Positions 43,692 to 53,561 are shown, numbered from the stretch's first letter. The stretch is DNA of 64,000 nucleotides from Paenibacillus aceris (GCF_017874035.1 NZ_JAGGKV010000014.1:141755-205754); one strand, 5' to 3'. Notes: a model not told the origin generated them from the letters alone. Numbers and translations: made by a program.

Positions 43692-45288
43692 AGTCGTTCT
43701 CGCCGATGACAATGTGCCGCTGCTCGATTATTTATCAGCCAGTATTCCTTGGGGTGATCTTGGGCTCACACTCGCTGCCGCATGTGCAGACGGCGAAGAG
43801 GCGTTCGAAGCTTGCCAAATGCATCATCCCGACATTTTAATTACGGATATTGGGATGCCGATTATGAATGGACTGGAGCTTCTTGAAAAAGTCCGCATCA
43901 GCAATCCGCAGCTTAAAACGATTATCTTATCGTGCCATGAAGATTTTCAGTATGCGCAGAAGGCCGTTAAATTACATGTAAGCGAGTATGTGCTGAAGGA
44001 AAGCCTTCAGATTGATCATTTAATTGAGCTGCTTCGTACGCTTATTGCTCAGTTAAATGAAGAAAAAACAGCTAAGCAAGGTGTTCGCCAGCTGCAGGAT
44101 GTCGTTAAGCAGAACCGCTCCGTGATCCGTACAACCTTCCTTCGTTCACTGCTCGAGCAACCGGTGATGAATGAAGCTGAATGGATAGAGAAAGCAGCTG
44201 CTTTCCATATTCATTTGGGGAATGGCAGCATGATCTTACCGGTATTGGTAATGCCCGAACGGGCTCTGGACTTGGAATCCCGTTTCGGGAGCACCCACCT
44301 CTTGCAGTTTGTTCTGGATAACACCTTAAGTGAGTCAATTCTTACGGAAGGTTGCAGTATTTTAACCCTGGACGAAAGGCATGCGATCCTGTTGTTCCCC
44401 TTTACCAAGACGCTGAAGCGGAATATGTACGAGGATATTCGCAGCGAACTGCATCGGGCTCAACAATCGTTCCGCCAGGTTATACGCATCGAATTATCCA
44501 TGTATTTAGGAGACGTCTGTGATGATCTGCCATCTTTGAAAAAGCAGATTCAAGCATTGCTGAATGCCAAATTGTTCCGCTTCTACGCCGGAGAACAGCG
44601 GATTGTCACTGTCGAAGCGTTTGAACCAACGAATGACGATCTTTTTATTCATTATATCGAGGCGGTTCAGGATTTTAGAGCTTGTATCCAGAGCGGAGTC
44701 GAGGAGGACATAACGGCTGCGATTAACAAATGGTTCGGGCTGATTCAGGACAAACGCTATCCAGTTGATACTGTGCGCAGTTGGATGGTTAATCTGGTTA
44801 TGGAGCTTGAGCTCAAGTACATTGTGATGCAGCATTTCGTCTCGAATTTCAAAGCCGAGCTGCTTCATCAGACCATTTATCAGATCGTTACACTGGATCA
44901 TCTCCGGGAATGGACGCATCAATTTCTTTTAGAAAAAAGGGCCGCCTTACAGACGCTAAGCAATCAAAGCGTGCGGAAGGAGATTGCAGAAGCGAAGCGG
45001 CACATTTTGCTGCATCTGGGTGAGAAGATCAGTATGGAAGAAATGGCGGGAAGGCTGAATCTGAATCCGTCTCACTTTAGCCGTCTGTTTAAAAAGGAAA
45101 CCGGCGAAACCTTCGTCGAATTCGTTAACCGCTCCAAAATGGAATGTGCGCGCGATCTGCTGGATAAATCCGATGCGAGCATTGAACAAATTGCGGAGAA
45201 GCTCGGCTTTGAACATACCAGCTACTTCATTAAATTGTTTCGGAGCTTTTCGTCCAAGTCACCGGCGGAGTTTCGGAGAAGAATGTAG
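43684..45288 (+). CDS. AraC-type response regulator (YesN type)
   Basis: 534 residues, partner of the kinase at 41901. Receiver: YKVVLADDNVPLLDYL, acceptor in DILITDIGMPIMNG (about residue 56), then YVLKES. A long middle region leads to the AraC domain with SMEEMAGRLNLNPSHFSRLFKKETG and IEQIAEKLGFEHTSYFIKLFR. ATG at 43684 follows GGGTGA; a longer frame from 43642 only overlaps the kinase. It likely activates the divergent importer operon and possibly its own operon. Confidence 0.92.
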   Translation: MYKVVLADDNVPLLDYLSASIPWGDLGLTLAAACADGEEAFEACQMHHPDILITDIGMPIMNGLELLEKVRISNPQLKTIILSCHEDFQYAQKAVKLHVSEYVLKESLQIDHLIELLRTLIAQLNEEKTAKQGVRQLQDVVKQNRSVIRTTFLRSLLEQPVMNEAEWIEKAAAFHIHLGNGSMILPVLVMPERALDLESRFGSTHLLQFVLDNTLSESILTEGCSILTLDERHAILLFPFTKTLKRNMYEDIRSELHRAQQSFRQVIRIELSMYLGDVCDDLPSLKKQIQALLNAKLFRFYAGEQRIVTVEAFEPTNDDLFIHYIEAVQDFRACIQSGVEEDITAAINKWFGLIQDKRYPVDTVRSWMVNLVMELELKYIVMQHFVSNFKAELLHQTIYQIVTLDHLREWTHQFLLEKRAALQTLSNQSVRKEIAEAKRHILLHLGEKISMEEMAGRLNLNPSHFSRLFKKETGETFVEFVNRSKMECARDLLDKSDASIEQIAEKLGFEHTSYFIKLFRSFSSKSPAEFRRRM

Positions 45289-45330
45289 GGACATCCCTAT
45301 TGGTCCAATGCTTTCTAGTTGGTGATATGG

Positions 45331-45356
45331 TATGATATAAATATTAAATTTTTAAT
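45331..45356 (+). promoter_or_regulatory. ArsR-type gene promoter zone with AT-rich dyad
   Basis: TATGAT at 45331-45336 is a candidate -10. Immediately downstream ATTAAATTTTTAAT (45343-45356) is a perfect 14-bp palindrome 18 bases before the start codon, a likely autoregulatory site for the ArsR-type protein. Confidence 0.5.
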
Positions 45357-45374
45357 GATTTAGGGGAGAACGCA

Positions 45375-45701
45375 ATGTTTCAAGAAATCCAGCATTTTAA
45401 AGCCGATTTTTTCAAGGCGTTAGCACACCCATTGCGAATAAGAATCCTTGAAGTTTTAGTTGAAGGCGATAAAAACGTGAATGAGATACAATCGATATTG
45501 GGTAGCGATGGTTCTGCCGTTTCACAACAACTAGCCGTATTAAGAAATAAAAACGTAGTCCGCGGGATTAAAGACGGAACCTCTGTGATTTACTCGCTAA
45601 CTGACCCCTTAATTAAAGACCTGCTAATCGTGACGAAGCAGATTTTTGACAATCATCTTGTGAATGCTATTTCAATGTTAGAAAATATAAAAAATCAGTA
45701 A
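45375..45701 (+). CDS. ArsR-type winged-helix regulator
   Basis: 108-residue DNA-binding protein. FKADFFKALAHPLRIRILEVLVEGDKNVNEIQSILGSDGSAVSQQLAVLRNKNVVRGIKDGTSVIYSLTDP covers the whole winged helix, with recognition helix SAVSQQLAVLR. The protein has no cysteine, so it is not a CxC-type metal or redox sensor. The start follows GGGGAGAACGCA. It is followed by a terminator and then the SulP gene, which has its own promoter with a similar AT-rich dyad, so it probably represses both. Confidence 0.88.
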   Translation: MFQEIQHFKADFFKALAHPLRIRILEVLVEGDKNVNEIQSILGSDGSAVSQQLAVLRNKNVVRGIKDGTSVIYSLTDPLIKDLLIVTKQIFDNHLVNAISMLENIKNQ

Positions 45702-45712
45702 CACTCTCCAAC

Positions 45713-45758
45713 AAAAGGAGTGAATCGGGCAGTTCATCTCGATTTACATCCTTTTTTT
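45713..45758 (+). terminator. Terminator between ArsR-type and SulP genes
   Basis: Stem AAAAGGAGTGAATCG with CGATTTACATCCTTTT (one bulge, one G-U), then a T-run at 45752-45758. Confidence 0.75.
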
Positions 45759-45787
45759 ATTTCATTTGTAATCAAAGAAAAATGAAA

Positions 45788-45848
45788 TTGACACCATTTC
45801 GATTTGGATATATGATTTTATATATATTCAAATAATCAGATATTTAAA
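45788..45848 (+). promoter_or_regulatory. SulP promoter with downstream dyad
   Basis: TTGACA (45788-45793), 17-base spacer, TATGAT (45811-45816): a near-consensus sigma-A promoter. Downstream, TTCAAATA (45827-45834) and TATTTAAA (45841-45848) form a 7-of-8 dyad with six bases between, over the start region of transcription. It is a likely target of the ArsR-type protein. Confidence 0.72.
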
Positions 45849-45864
45849 GATGGTGGGATTGGAT

Positions 45865-47589
45865 ATGAAACTTTCTTTTGGCGGCAGATTCCAGGGCTAT
45901 ACAGCTAAAAAATTTCAAAAAGACTTGATTTCAGGTCTCATAGTAGGAATTGTCGCCATTCCATTAGGAATGGCGTTTGCAATTGCTTCAGGCGTAAAGC
46001 CTGAATACGGGTTATATACGACCATTGTAGCAGGAATACTAATCTCTTTATTCGGTGGTTCAAAGTTTCAAATTGGCGGTCCTACCGGAGCATTTATCCC
46101 CATTTTATTTGTGATTGTGATGCAGTACGGATACGAAAACTTGCTTATCGCAGGTTGTATGGCAGGAGTCATTTTGCTTTTCATGGGGATTTTTAAATTA
46201 GGCGGTGTTATTAAATTTATTCCACGTCCTGTAACAATAGGTTTTACTGCAGGTATCGCCGTAACAATATTCACGGGACAAATTGCCAATTTCCTAGGAT
46301 TAAGGGATCTTCAAAAGCATCAAGATTTTCTTTCAAATATGAAGGAAATAGGCGTTCACATTTCAACAATCAATGTTCACAGTATGTTAACTGCTGTAAT
46401 TTGCCTGGTGCTTCTCATTCTGACACCAAAGCTTTTTCCAAAAATACCTGGCTCATTAGTAGCAATATTAATTTCAACGGTTGCAGCATCTCTCTTCTAT
46501 CCTGACAAAATTGCAACCATCGGTTCCACTTACGGCGCAATCCCAAAAAGCTTGCCCAGTCTACACTTTCCTGCACTTTCAATTGAACACATTCAATCTC
46601 TAATAAGACCAGCTTTTGTAATTGCAATGTTGGGAGGCATTGAATCCTTGCTTTCAGCTGTAGTTGCTGACGGAATGTCAGGAACCAGACATAACAGCAA
46701 CCGCGAGTTAATTGGTCAAGGGATTGCCAATATAATAACTCCGTTGTTCGGGGGGATTCCTGCAACAGGGGCAATTGCCCGAACCGCAACAAATATTAAA
46801 AACGGTGCCGAGTCTCCCTTCTCTGGGATCATTCACGGAGTAGTCGTCCTGTTGGTTTTGATCTTATTTGCTCCATATGCATCAAGCATCCCACTTGCGA
46901 GCATGGCGCCAATTTTAATGGTTGTGGCTTGGAATATGAGCGAACGCAAAGAGTTCATTCGCGTACTAAAAACTAAAACGGCGGAGTCATTTGTTTTGCT
47001 TATTACCTTTCTTCTAACTGTTTTTACAGATTTGACAACGGCTGTTGAGATTGGAATCGTCTTGTCAGGCATCATTTTTGTGAAACATATGAGCAATCAT
47101 CTTATTACGTCAAAGGTCATGCCCGCCCCTGCCGATACGAACGAAAAAGTAGACGCGCAGATCGCAAATGAGCAACCTAACTGCCCGCAGATTAGTATCT
47201 ATAAGGTGGATGGAGCTTTGTTTTTCGGGGCTGCTGATATGTTTGAGAAGACCATTATGGCTGAAATCAATGACAAACCCAACGTCATCATCATATTGAA
47301 AATGCGCAATGTTCCCTATATGGATACAACAGGGGAATCCAATTTATTAAGCATCGTTAAGCATTTTAACAAACACGGCGGCACCCTGATCATTTCCGAA
47401 ATACAAAGCCAACCTCGCCAGATGCTTCAAAAAACAAGATTAGACGAATTCATTGGGCAGGAACACATTATTGAAAAAACAGGAGAAGCGATTTCCTTGG
47501 CATTAACCAAACTAAACCGTTCACAGTGTCTTGGCTGTAAGCATTTTGCGTTTCATGAGTGCCATCATCTATCGAATCCGAGCAGTTAA
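45865..47589 (+). CDS. SulP-family inorganic anion transporter with STAS domain
   Basis: 574-residue membrane protein. The SulP core opens FQKDLISGLIVGIVAIPLGMAFAIASGVKPEYGLYT and has FGGSKFQIGGPTGAFIPI and the long repeated-helix core with about 10-14 membrane segments. A cytosolic STAS domain follows (about 430-550; YMDTTGESNLLSIV). The last 20 residues, CLGCKHFAFHECHHL, form a cysteine/histidine cluster that looks like a metal site and is unusual for the family. ATG at 45865 follows GGTGGG; the ATG at 45850 lacks a site. Substrate may be sulfate, bicarbonate or another anion. Confidence 0.92.
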   Translation: MKLSFGGRFQGYTAKKFQKDLISGLIVGIVAIPLGMAFAIASGVKPEYGLYTTIVAGILISLFGGSKFQIGGPTGAFIPILFVIVMQYGYENLLIAGCMAGVILLFMGIFKLGGVIKFIPRPVTIGFTAGIAVTIFTGQIANFLGLRDLQKHQDFLSNMKEIGVHISTINVHSMLTAVICLVLLILTPKLFPKIPGSLVAILISTVAASLFYPDKIATIGSTYGAIPKSLPSLHFPALSIEHIQSLIRPAFVIAMLGGIESLLSAVVADGMSGTRHNSNRELIGQGIANIITPLFGGIPATGAIARTATNIKNGAESPFSGIIHGVVVLLVLILFAPYASSIPLASMAPILMVVAWNMSERKEFIRVLKTKTAESFVLLITFLLTVFTDLTTAVEIGIVLSGIIFVKHMSNHLITSKVMPAPADTNEKVDAQIANEQPNCPQISIYKVDGALFFGAADMFEKTIMAEINDKPNVIIILKMRNVPYMDTTGESNLLSIVKHFNKHGGTLIISEIQSQPRQMLQKTRLDEFIGQEHIIEKTGEAISLALTKLNRSQCLGCKHFAFHECHHLSNPSS

Positions 47590-47595
47590 ACTTAA

Positions 47596-47633
47596 AAGCC
47601 CTTGATCCCTCCAGATGGAGAGATCAAGGGCTT
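47596..47633. terminator. Intrinsic terminator-like hairpin
   Basis: Perfect 12-bp stem AAGCCCTTGATC / GATCAAGGGCTT with an inner CTCC/GGAG pairing, just after the SulP stop and before the convergent GH38 stop. The T-run is short on the plus strand. Confidence 0.75.
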
Positions 47634-47678
47634 CTTGGTTCAAACAAAAGAAAAGAGTTTTACGCACCAGTACCGCCG

Positions 47679-50417
47679 TTATTTGATCTGGCGAGCAATC
47701 CCGATCGTCACGATTTCACAAGCACCTACTTGTAGAGACAATTGGCCTGAAGCGTCCGTATCCATGCGCTCGCCGTGTTCTTCCAAGATCGTACTCTTGT
47801 AGAAATAGTAATACGGAATGTTGGAGTTGAGCTTCAGCTCGGCCGCCCGAGATCTCATGTTGTACCAACGCAGCAGCAGATCGCCTGTTCCTTCATTCAT
47901 CTTCAGCGAGGAGAAAGCCAAGTCGCCGCCTTCCCACTGGAATGGCGCATACGTTGGTGCAATGCTACCAGGGTGAACACCCGTTTGACATAACGTCCAC
48001 GGGATTTGGAACTGGTAAGCTTCCTTATAAGCGCCGGACTGCATGTCGGAGTCACTGTACGGAATGATCGCCATGCGAACCGTGTGCGCTCCTAGACACT
48101 GTGCTTCCGGCGTAGGAAACAAGCCCCAATCGCCCAGCTCGCCAACCGCACGAAGCAAGGTCACCGCAATCGTATTGCGTCCGTCCTGCAGTACTTCGTA
48201 TTCATTCAAACCGAGGTTGGCCACAACAAGACCCGTCCCCGCTTCATTGACATCTACAAATGCTTGTTGATGCTGCGTATTGCTTGGATTCTCCCATTCC
48301 GCTGCCGGCGTATTATCCCGCTGCGGAATTTCAAACATGGAATCCACGTGGTGAACACTCGTGTTCAAATCCGTAGGGAATAACATCCGCAGTCGATGGT
48401 CTTTTGCCTGATTATTGAAGGTCGATTCGATCTCAACCCCTTTACCGCTGCGGCTCAGAGAGACAACCGTACGGATTGTCATAGGCACCATACGAGTGGA
48501 ACGCTGCGCTTTACGATGCGGGAAGTAGATCAGATCGCGCTGCTCTTCCTCAAGTTTCTCATCTGCCGACGCAGGAATTTCCCATTCATGAACGATTTCA
48601 ATGGCAGCCTGATATGGCGTATCTTGCAACACACGAATTTGTGCGTCTGTACCGCGGGTCGTTAACGCCGCTTCGCCATCCGGCTGTTTGTACATATACT
48701 CGTTACCGATATCCCCGGTATTCTCATATATGCCCAAATCGTGGTACGTACGGCCGCTCTTCTTATCCGTCAGCGTGAAAGAGCCATCATCCGAAATGGT
48801 GAGTTTCAGCACGGCATTTTCCAATACTCGGTCTCCGGTGAGGAGTGAAGACTGAGCAACCGCCGACTCCTTTTTCACCCAAGCGAAAGTCTTCAGCCCC
48901 AAGGCAGGAACCTTCTCCGCCTCGAATGTCAGCTTCACTTTGCGGCACATGTACGGCTGACGGAATTTATCATCCGGCAAATCGTAGCCGAACTGCAATC
49001 CGAGATCTTCTACCGTGCACGGAATCACATTTCCCTGCTCATCCACCAGCACACGCCCCGAAACATCCGCTTCTTTCGCAAGGCGGCTAGCATCTTCCAA
49101 TGTATACCCGTCACGGAAGTATAGACGTAGCGCATCCATTTCAATATGAACAATGCCCGTGCGCTTCCAGCCAGATGTATTAAAGACTACGACAGGTAAC
49201 GCGTCCTTGCCCGTTTCCGCGAAACTTGATGTATCGATCGCTTCAGCAATCGCTCGTGAACTGTCCTCTGTAATGGCTTCCGCCACATGCCGGCTTTTCT
49301 CGAAACGAGTCACCATTTCCCGGTGTACCTCATCCACGCTGCAGCCGCAAATGCTGTCATGCGGATGGTTTTGCATCAGTGTTTTCCACGCATACGTGAA
49401 CAGATGATGCGGATACTTCTCCCCGACTTTGAGAGCGTGCGCGATCGAGGCCAGAGGTTCGGCTACTTTTTCCAACATCGCTTGCCCCAGTTGATTCATC
49501 TGTTTCAAATAAACACGTGCAGACGCGGTGTTCACCAGTGTCGACCATCCGTCCGTGCGTTGGCTGCGAAGCTCGCCTTTTACCGTCGAAAGCTCATGCT
49601 CCATGGAACGCTGCACGGATTGCAAATAATCGTTGAAATTTGAATGAATAAAGACCGTATCCGGGTACAATTCCCGCGCCGTTTGAATCGCTTCAGGCAA
49701 ATCCAACTGAACCGGTTGATGGTCGCAGCCATTCATGAAGAGCAGTTCGCTGGTTGATGCGTATTTTTCCGAGTCCGCCAGCTTCCGCTCCCAGTATGCT
49801 TTCGCTTCATCCTGATCCACAGGAATTTCATTGCCGTTCGAGTACCAATTGGCAAAAAGAATACCGAGCACTTTGGAACCATCCGGCCCTTCCCACATCA
49901 GCTCGGAGAAGGAGGATTCATAATCACCGTCAGAAACGGTATTGTTAAAGCCTGTCGGCTTTACGCCACGGCCGAATACCGCGTTCGTAATGCCGGATTG
50001 CTGCATCAGCTGTGGCGTCTGGCCTACGAGACCAAATGTATCGGGAAAATAGCCGACTTTCGCGACCGCGCCATATTTTCTTGCATCTTGATGCCCGATT
50101 TGCATATTCCGTACATTCGCTTCACCGCTAGTGAGGAACGCATCCTGCAAAATATACCACGGACCGATAATGATGCGGCCATCCTGGATATATTTTTCCA
50201 ACTTCCCTTTCTGATCGGGTCTGACCTGTAGGTAGTCTTCTAAGATGATGGTTTGACCGTCCAGATAAAAGCTGCGGTAATTCGGATCGTTATCCAGCTT
50301 ATCCAGCAAAGTGTCCACTAGCTTGACTAGACGTACGTGATGCTTTTCATAAGGCAAATACCACTCCCGATCCCAGTGCGTATGGGAAATGATATGGGCT
50401 GTTCTTTTGGTACTCAT
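47679..50417 (-). CDS. Alpha-mannosidase, glycoside hydrolase family 38
   Basis: 912-residue retaining alpha-mannosidase. Zinc and catalytic residues: ISHTHWDREW at the N-terminus (His and Asp ligands), VGYFPDTFGLVGQTPQLM with the nucleophile Asp (about residue 130), and NHPHDSICGCSVDEVHREM with a His ligand (about 350). The C-terminal half is the beta-sandwich part (GKGVEIESTFNNQAKDHRLRMLFPT). No signal peptide, so it acts in the cytosol on imported mannosides. The start follows AAGGAG. It is the last gene of the locus, three bases after the GH42-like gene, and complements GH125. Confidence 0.95.
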   Translation of the reverse strand: MSTKRTAHIISHTHWDREWYLPYEKHHVRLVKLVDTLLDKLDNDPNYRSFYLDGQTIILEDYLQVRPDQKGKLEKYIQDGRIIIGPWYILQDAFLTSGEANVRNMQIGHQDARKYGAVAKVGYFPDTFGLVGQTPQLMQQSGITNAVFGRGVKPTGFNNTVSDGDYESSFSELMWEGPDGSKVLGILFANWYSNGNEIPVDQDEAKAYWERKLADSEKYASTSELLFMNGCDHQPVQLDLPEAIQTARELYPDTVFIHSNFNDYLQSVQRSMEHELSTVKGELRSQRTDGWSTLVNTASARVYLKQMNQLGQAMLEKVAEPLASIAHALKVGEKYPHHLFTYAWKTLMQNHPHDSICGCSVDEVHREMVTRFEKSRHVAEAITEDSSRAIAEAIDTSSFAETGKDALPVVVFNTSGWKRTGIVHIEMDALRLYFRDGYTLEDASRLAKEADVSGRVLVDEQGNVIPCTVEDLGLQFGYDLPDDKFRQPYMCRKVKLTFEAEKVPALGLKTFAWVKKESAVAQSSLLTGDRVLENAVLKLTISDDGSFTLTDKKSGRTYHDLGIYENTGDIGNEYMYKQPDGEAALTTRGTDAQIRVLQDTPYQAAIEIVHEWEIPASADEKLEEEQRDLIYFPHRKAQRSTRMVPMTIRTVVSLSRSGKGVEIESTFNNQAKDHRLRMLFPTDLNTSVHHVDSMFEIPQRDNTPAAEWENPSNTQHQQAFVDVNEAGTGLVVANLGLNEYEVLQDGRNTIAVTLLRAVGELGDWGLFPTPEAQCLGAHTVRMAIIPYSDSDMQSGAYKEAYQFQIPWTLCQTGVHPGSIAPTYAPFQWEGGDLAFSSLKMNEGTGDLLLRWYNMRSRAAELKLNSNIPYYYFYKSTILEEHGERMDTDASGQLSLQVGACEIVTIGIARQIK

Positions 50418-50420
50418 GGC

Positions 50421-53400
50421 TTATCTCCTTTCAATATGGACTTCATCCGGTCGGTACACAGCGATGATATTACCTTCAGAATCCGCTGCAAAGAGCACCG
50501 AACGCTCTTTCTCCAATGTAAATGCATAGGCTGCTCCGCTATCCGCATCTACCACTTCGATCTTCGTGTCCCATGCAAATTCGGAGACGAATACGTACAA
50601 GAAGCCGTGTTTATAACGCAGCTTTCTTCCGTAAATACCAGCGATATCGCCGCCTTGCTTCCATTGCAGGCCGCTTTCGCAGCCTGCTGCCTGAACCGCG
50701 TAACGATACAAGGCAGCTAGCGCTTCTGTCCGTTCGTTCAGTTCAACCGGCAGCGGACTCCAAATGAGTCGGCCTTTCCCCAGCGGGATATCAACAACCT
50801 CATCCCCCATACGGCCGGAACCGGCATGAGCGCCCGGATTCACGGTTCGCACTTCTTTAACAGCTTCGGCGATGCGTCGCTTGCCAAAGGATACCGGCAG
50901 CTGTTCGCCTTGCAGCAGGAGCATTTCTTCCCTGCGCACATTGTGAAGCTGCCCTTCTCCCAGCACATCGATGAGACGAGACGCTGGCTTCCAATAGGCA
51001 TCAAGGCTGATAGGGCCTGTTGCAAGCAGCGTCGCACCCGTACTTTTGACGATCTCAATCAGCTTGTTCCAAGCCTGTTCCTCGATATTATGCGCGCTTG
51101 GAAGTACGATCAGCTTCGCAGGCTGCTCCTCCAACACGTCCAAATGATATTCCGAAGCCGCACGCAGCGGCATGTTCAGCTGGTAAGAGAGTACGCGGGT
51201 CATTTGCGTTGTGGCATCGAAAGCCATTTTCCGGTTCGAAAAATCATTCGAATAAGGGAAGATCGCCACGATGTCCTCCAGCGTCCTATCTTCAAATAAA
51301 TCCCGGATCTCCGCCATAAACCGTCCGAAATCGTAGGAAACATCAGCCTCCGGCTTCTCTGTGCCGTCTGCGCGCAGTGCGCCGATATGCGACTCGTTGG
51401 CATTATCCATATAGAAATTGGTATTCCAAATCCAATGAATGGCACCGGCGCCTCCCGTAGCAAAGGCATACGCATATTTGCGCTCCAATAGACTTCGCAG
51501 CTCGTTCTCCGAACGTTTGGCGCGGCCATCCGGTGTCTCCACATACATGATGCCTGTTTCCTGAATGACATTAGGCTTGTTGTGCGTTTTTGCAAAAATA
51601 CCATCCCAAACGAGATGATCGTTCAGCCACCACGAATGAACGGTTGTATAGTCCACAGCTTCCTCATAAAACAGCGGAGAAGGCCGTTGCGCGCCCAGTG
51701 CTTCGTCCTGACCGACCACAACTAGATGGTTCGGACAGATTTCTTTGATCGTATCGTAAAGCTCCTTCGCCCAGCGATTATGCATATCCATCGAGAACAG
51801 GCAGTAGTCCAGCCAGCGCGTTCCTTTTTTCGCTCGGTGCATATCCTGTACGTCAAAATTAATGCTATCCGCTTCTGGAATGGCTGCCGCTTCGAATGTC
51901 GGGAGCTGTTCCGGCGACATATTCCATCTCTCTTGAAGGAGCTCAATGCTGTTATGCCTAGTTTTAAGCCAATTTACGAATGCTGCCTGCTCGAATACGT
52001 CGCGACTCGAACGGGGGCCGTCCGAGAAAATCTGCGCCGGATCAAACATTGAAGGCTCATTGATCAGATCCCAATCCACATGTGTCGAAGCCGTGTGACG
52101 AGATACGATAGAGCGGATAAACCGCTTCTGCGCTTCCACGCTTTGCGGATCCAAGTAAGGGTTGACGCCTTCCCAAGTCTCGGGCGTAAACGAGAAGAAA
52201 GTGAACGTCACTTGCAGGTTGTGCCTCTTCGCCGTTAAGAAGAAAGCGTCGATAGCTCGCAACACTTCTTCGGAAGCATGGCCGTCCACCTGCATAATGT
52301 TGCGATAGGCTGTCCAGATGCCTGTGCGGATCCAATTAATGCCCGCTTTGGCCATTTGGGCCATATCTCGGTCCCAAACATCGGCATTCGGCAGAAATAG
52401 AAATTTGCGTGCGACATCGCTGGTCATGTACGTCATTCCGACAATTGGCAGCGGACGTCCGTCCTTGATGAAATAATCTCTGTTGCAAACGATAGGCGTT
52501 CCCTCACTCAGAAGAACGGGATCATAGCCCCAGAACCCTTGGCGCAGCACTCGAATCTCGCCGTCCTCTGCCTCCGCTTTGCATGTCACCCGGTACAGGC
52601 CGCGTTCAATCGCTAAAGGCACAGGAATGCGCACAAGGTTGAATTCCTTGTTCACTTCAGCCGTCACTTGATAGGTCCAACCGGCTTGTGCTCCATCTTC
52701 ACGTTCTACCTTAAGGTCGAATGTCCATGCGGCTATGGTCGAAGCTCCGTTCCCAACCCCATGCCTTCCCAAGAGTTGAGTTTGAAGCGTCAGCACCGCA
52801 TGCTCCCCTGGCTCATAGCTCGCATAATTCGGCTTGATCCAGAGCTCAGTCACTCCTTTGGCGCTATATGCCGCCCAGGCCAGCAGAGCCTTAACTCCGC
52901 CGCCCTTCCAGAAAGAAGCGCTGAGCGGAACATTGACGAATATCCAGCGCGAGCCGATAAACTCGCCGCGGGTGTTCTCCCATAGCACAACAGGTGCAGC
53001 GACCTCGCGGCCATCCTTGCTGATGCCTTTCAAAAGGGGATAGATTTGCGTGCTCATCGTACCCGCAGCCCCCATTTGATGAGGCAAATCGCTGTTTCGC
53101 GTCGTATGCGGCACCATGTTCCACGTACCCGCAACCGTGAACAGCGATTCCTGCCCTTTAAGCAGCGGCACGCCTTCTAGAGCCGCATAGCTGCTAATCG
53201 GAGCCGCATCGACAGGTAGCATTTCGTGGATGAATAACTGCTGATGATAGGCCGTTTGCTCCGCTTCCACATGCCAACCTTCTGCCTGCCGGCGAACCGG
53301 TCGTTTGAAGGCTGCGCCGCCTGCACTCAGAAGCCCGCCGCCGCGTTTTAAGAACGCGAGAATGTCCGGCCAGGCGGACTTCGGAAAATAAGGTGCATGC

Positions 53401-53561
53401 AGATTGACGAAGCATCCTCCCTCCGCTTGCCGGAGCGCTTCAGCCAGCGAATCAGCCCCTACAACTTGCCCACCTTGCGCCGCAAGTTCTTCGGTCGGAA
53501 CTTCCAACGGTGAAAGAATCGGGAATTCAGCATCATAGAAAATGATAACTGGACGACTCAT
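50421..53561 (-). CDS. Large GH42-like (clan A) glycoside hydrolase
   Basis: 1046 residues, no signal peptide. Residues 1-220 form a flavodoxin- or GATase-like region (VIIFYDAEFPILSPLEVP, FLKRGGGLLSAGG) plus beta-sandwich. A TIM barrel starts near 365 (DGRPLPIVGMTYMTSDVARKF); the likely acid/base is in HVDWDLINEPSMF (about 500) and the nucleophile in PNVIQETGIMYVE (about 670). Residues 790-900 (VAIFPYSNDFSNRKMAFDATTQM...) resemble the GH42 trimerisation domain. Probable beta-galactosidase or beta-mannosidase. Its start overlaps the GH125 stop by four bases. The exact family is uncertain. Confidence 0.8.
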   Translation of the reverse strand: MSRPVIIFYDAEFPILSPLEVPTEELAAQGGQVVGADSLAEALRQAEGGCFVNLHAPYFPKSAWPDILAFLKRGGGLLSAGGAAFKRPVRRQAEGWHVEAEQTAYHQQLFIHEMLPVDAAPISSYAALEGVPLLKGQESLFTVAGTWNMVPHTTRNSDLPHQMGAAGTMSTQIYPLLKGISKDGREVAAPVVLWENTRGEFIGSRWIFVNVPLSASFWKGGGVKALLAWAAYSAKGVTELWIKPNYASYEPGEHAVLTLQTQLLGRHGVGNGASTIAAWTFDLKVEREDGAQAGWTYQVTAEVNKEFNLVRIPVPLAIERGLYRVTCKAEAEDGEIRVLRQGFWGYDPVLLSEGTPIVCNRDYFIKDGRPLPIVGMTYMTSDVARKFLFLPNADVWDRDMAQMAKAGINWIRTGIWTAYRNIMQVDGHASEEVLRAIDAFFLTAKRHNLQVTFTFFSFTPETWEGVNPYLDPQSVEAQKRFIRSIVSRHTASTHVDWDLINEPSMFDPAQIFSDGPRSSRDVFEQAAFVNWLKTRHNSIELLQERWNMSPEQLPTFEAAAIPEADSINFDVQDMHRAKKGTRWLDYCLFSMDMHNRWAKELYDTIKEICPNHLVVVGQDEALGAQRPSPLFYEEAVDYTTVHSWWLNDHLVWDGIFAKTHNKPNVIQETGIMYVETPDGRAKRSENELRSLLERKYAYAFATGGAGAIHWIWNTNFYMDNANESHIGALRADGTEKPEADVSYDFGRFMAEIRDLFEDRTLEDIVAIFPYSNDFSNRKMAFDATTQMTRVLSYQLNMPLRAASEYHLDVLEEQPAKLIVLPSAHNIEEQAWNKLIEIVKSTGATLLATGPISLDAYWKPASRLIDVLGEGQLHNVRREEMLLLQGEQLPVSFGKRRIAEAVKEVRTVNPGAHAGSGRMGDEVVDIPLGKGRLIWSPLPVELNERTEALAALYRYAVQAAGCESGLQWKQGGDIAGIYGRKLRYKHGFLYVFVSEFAWDTKIEVVDADSGAAYAFTLEKERSVLFAADSEGNIIAVYRPDEVHIERR

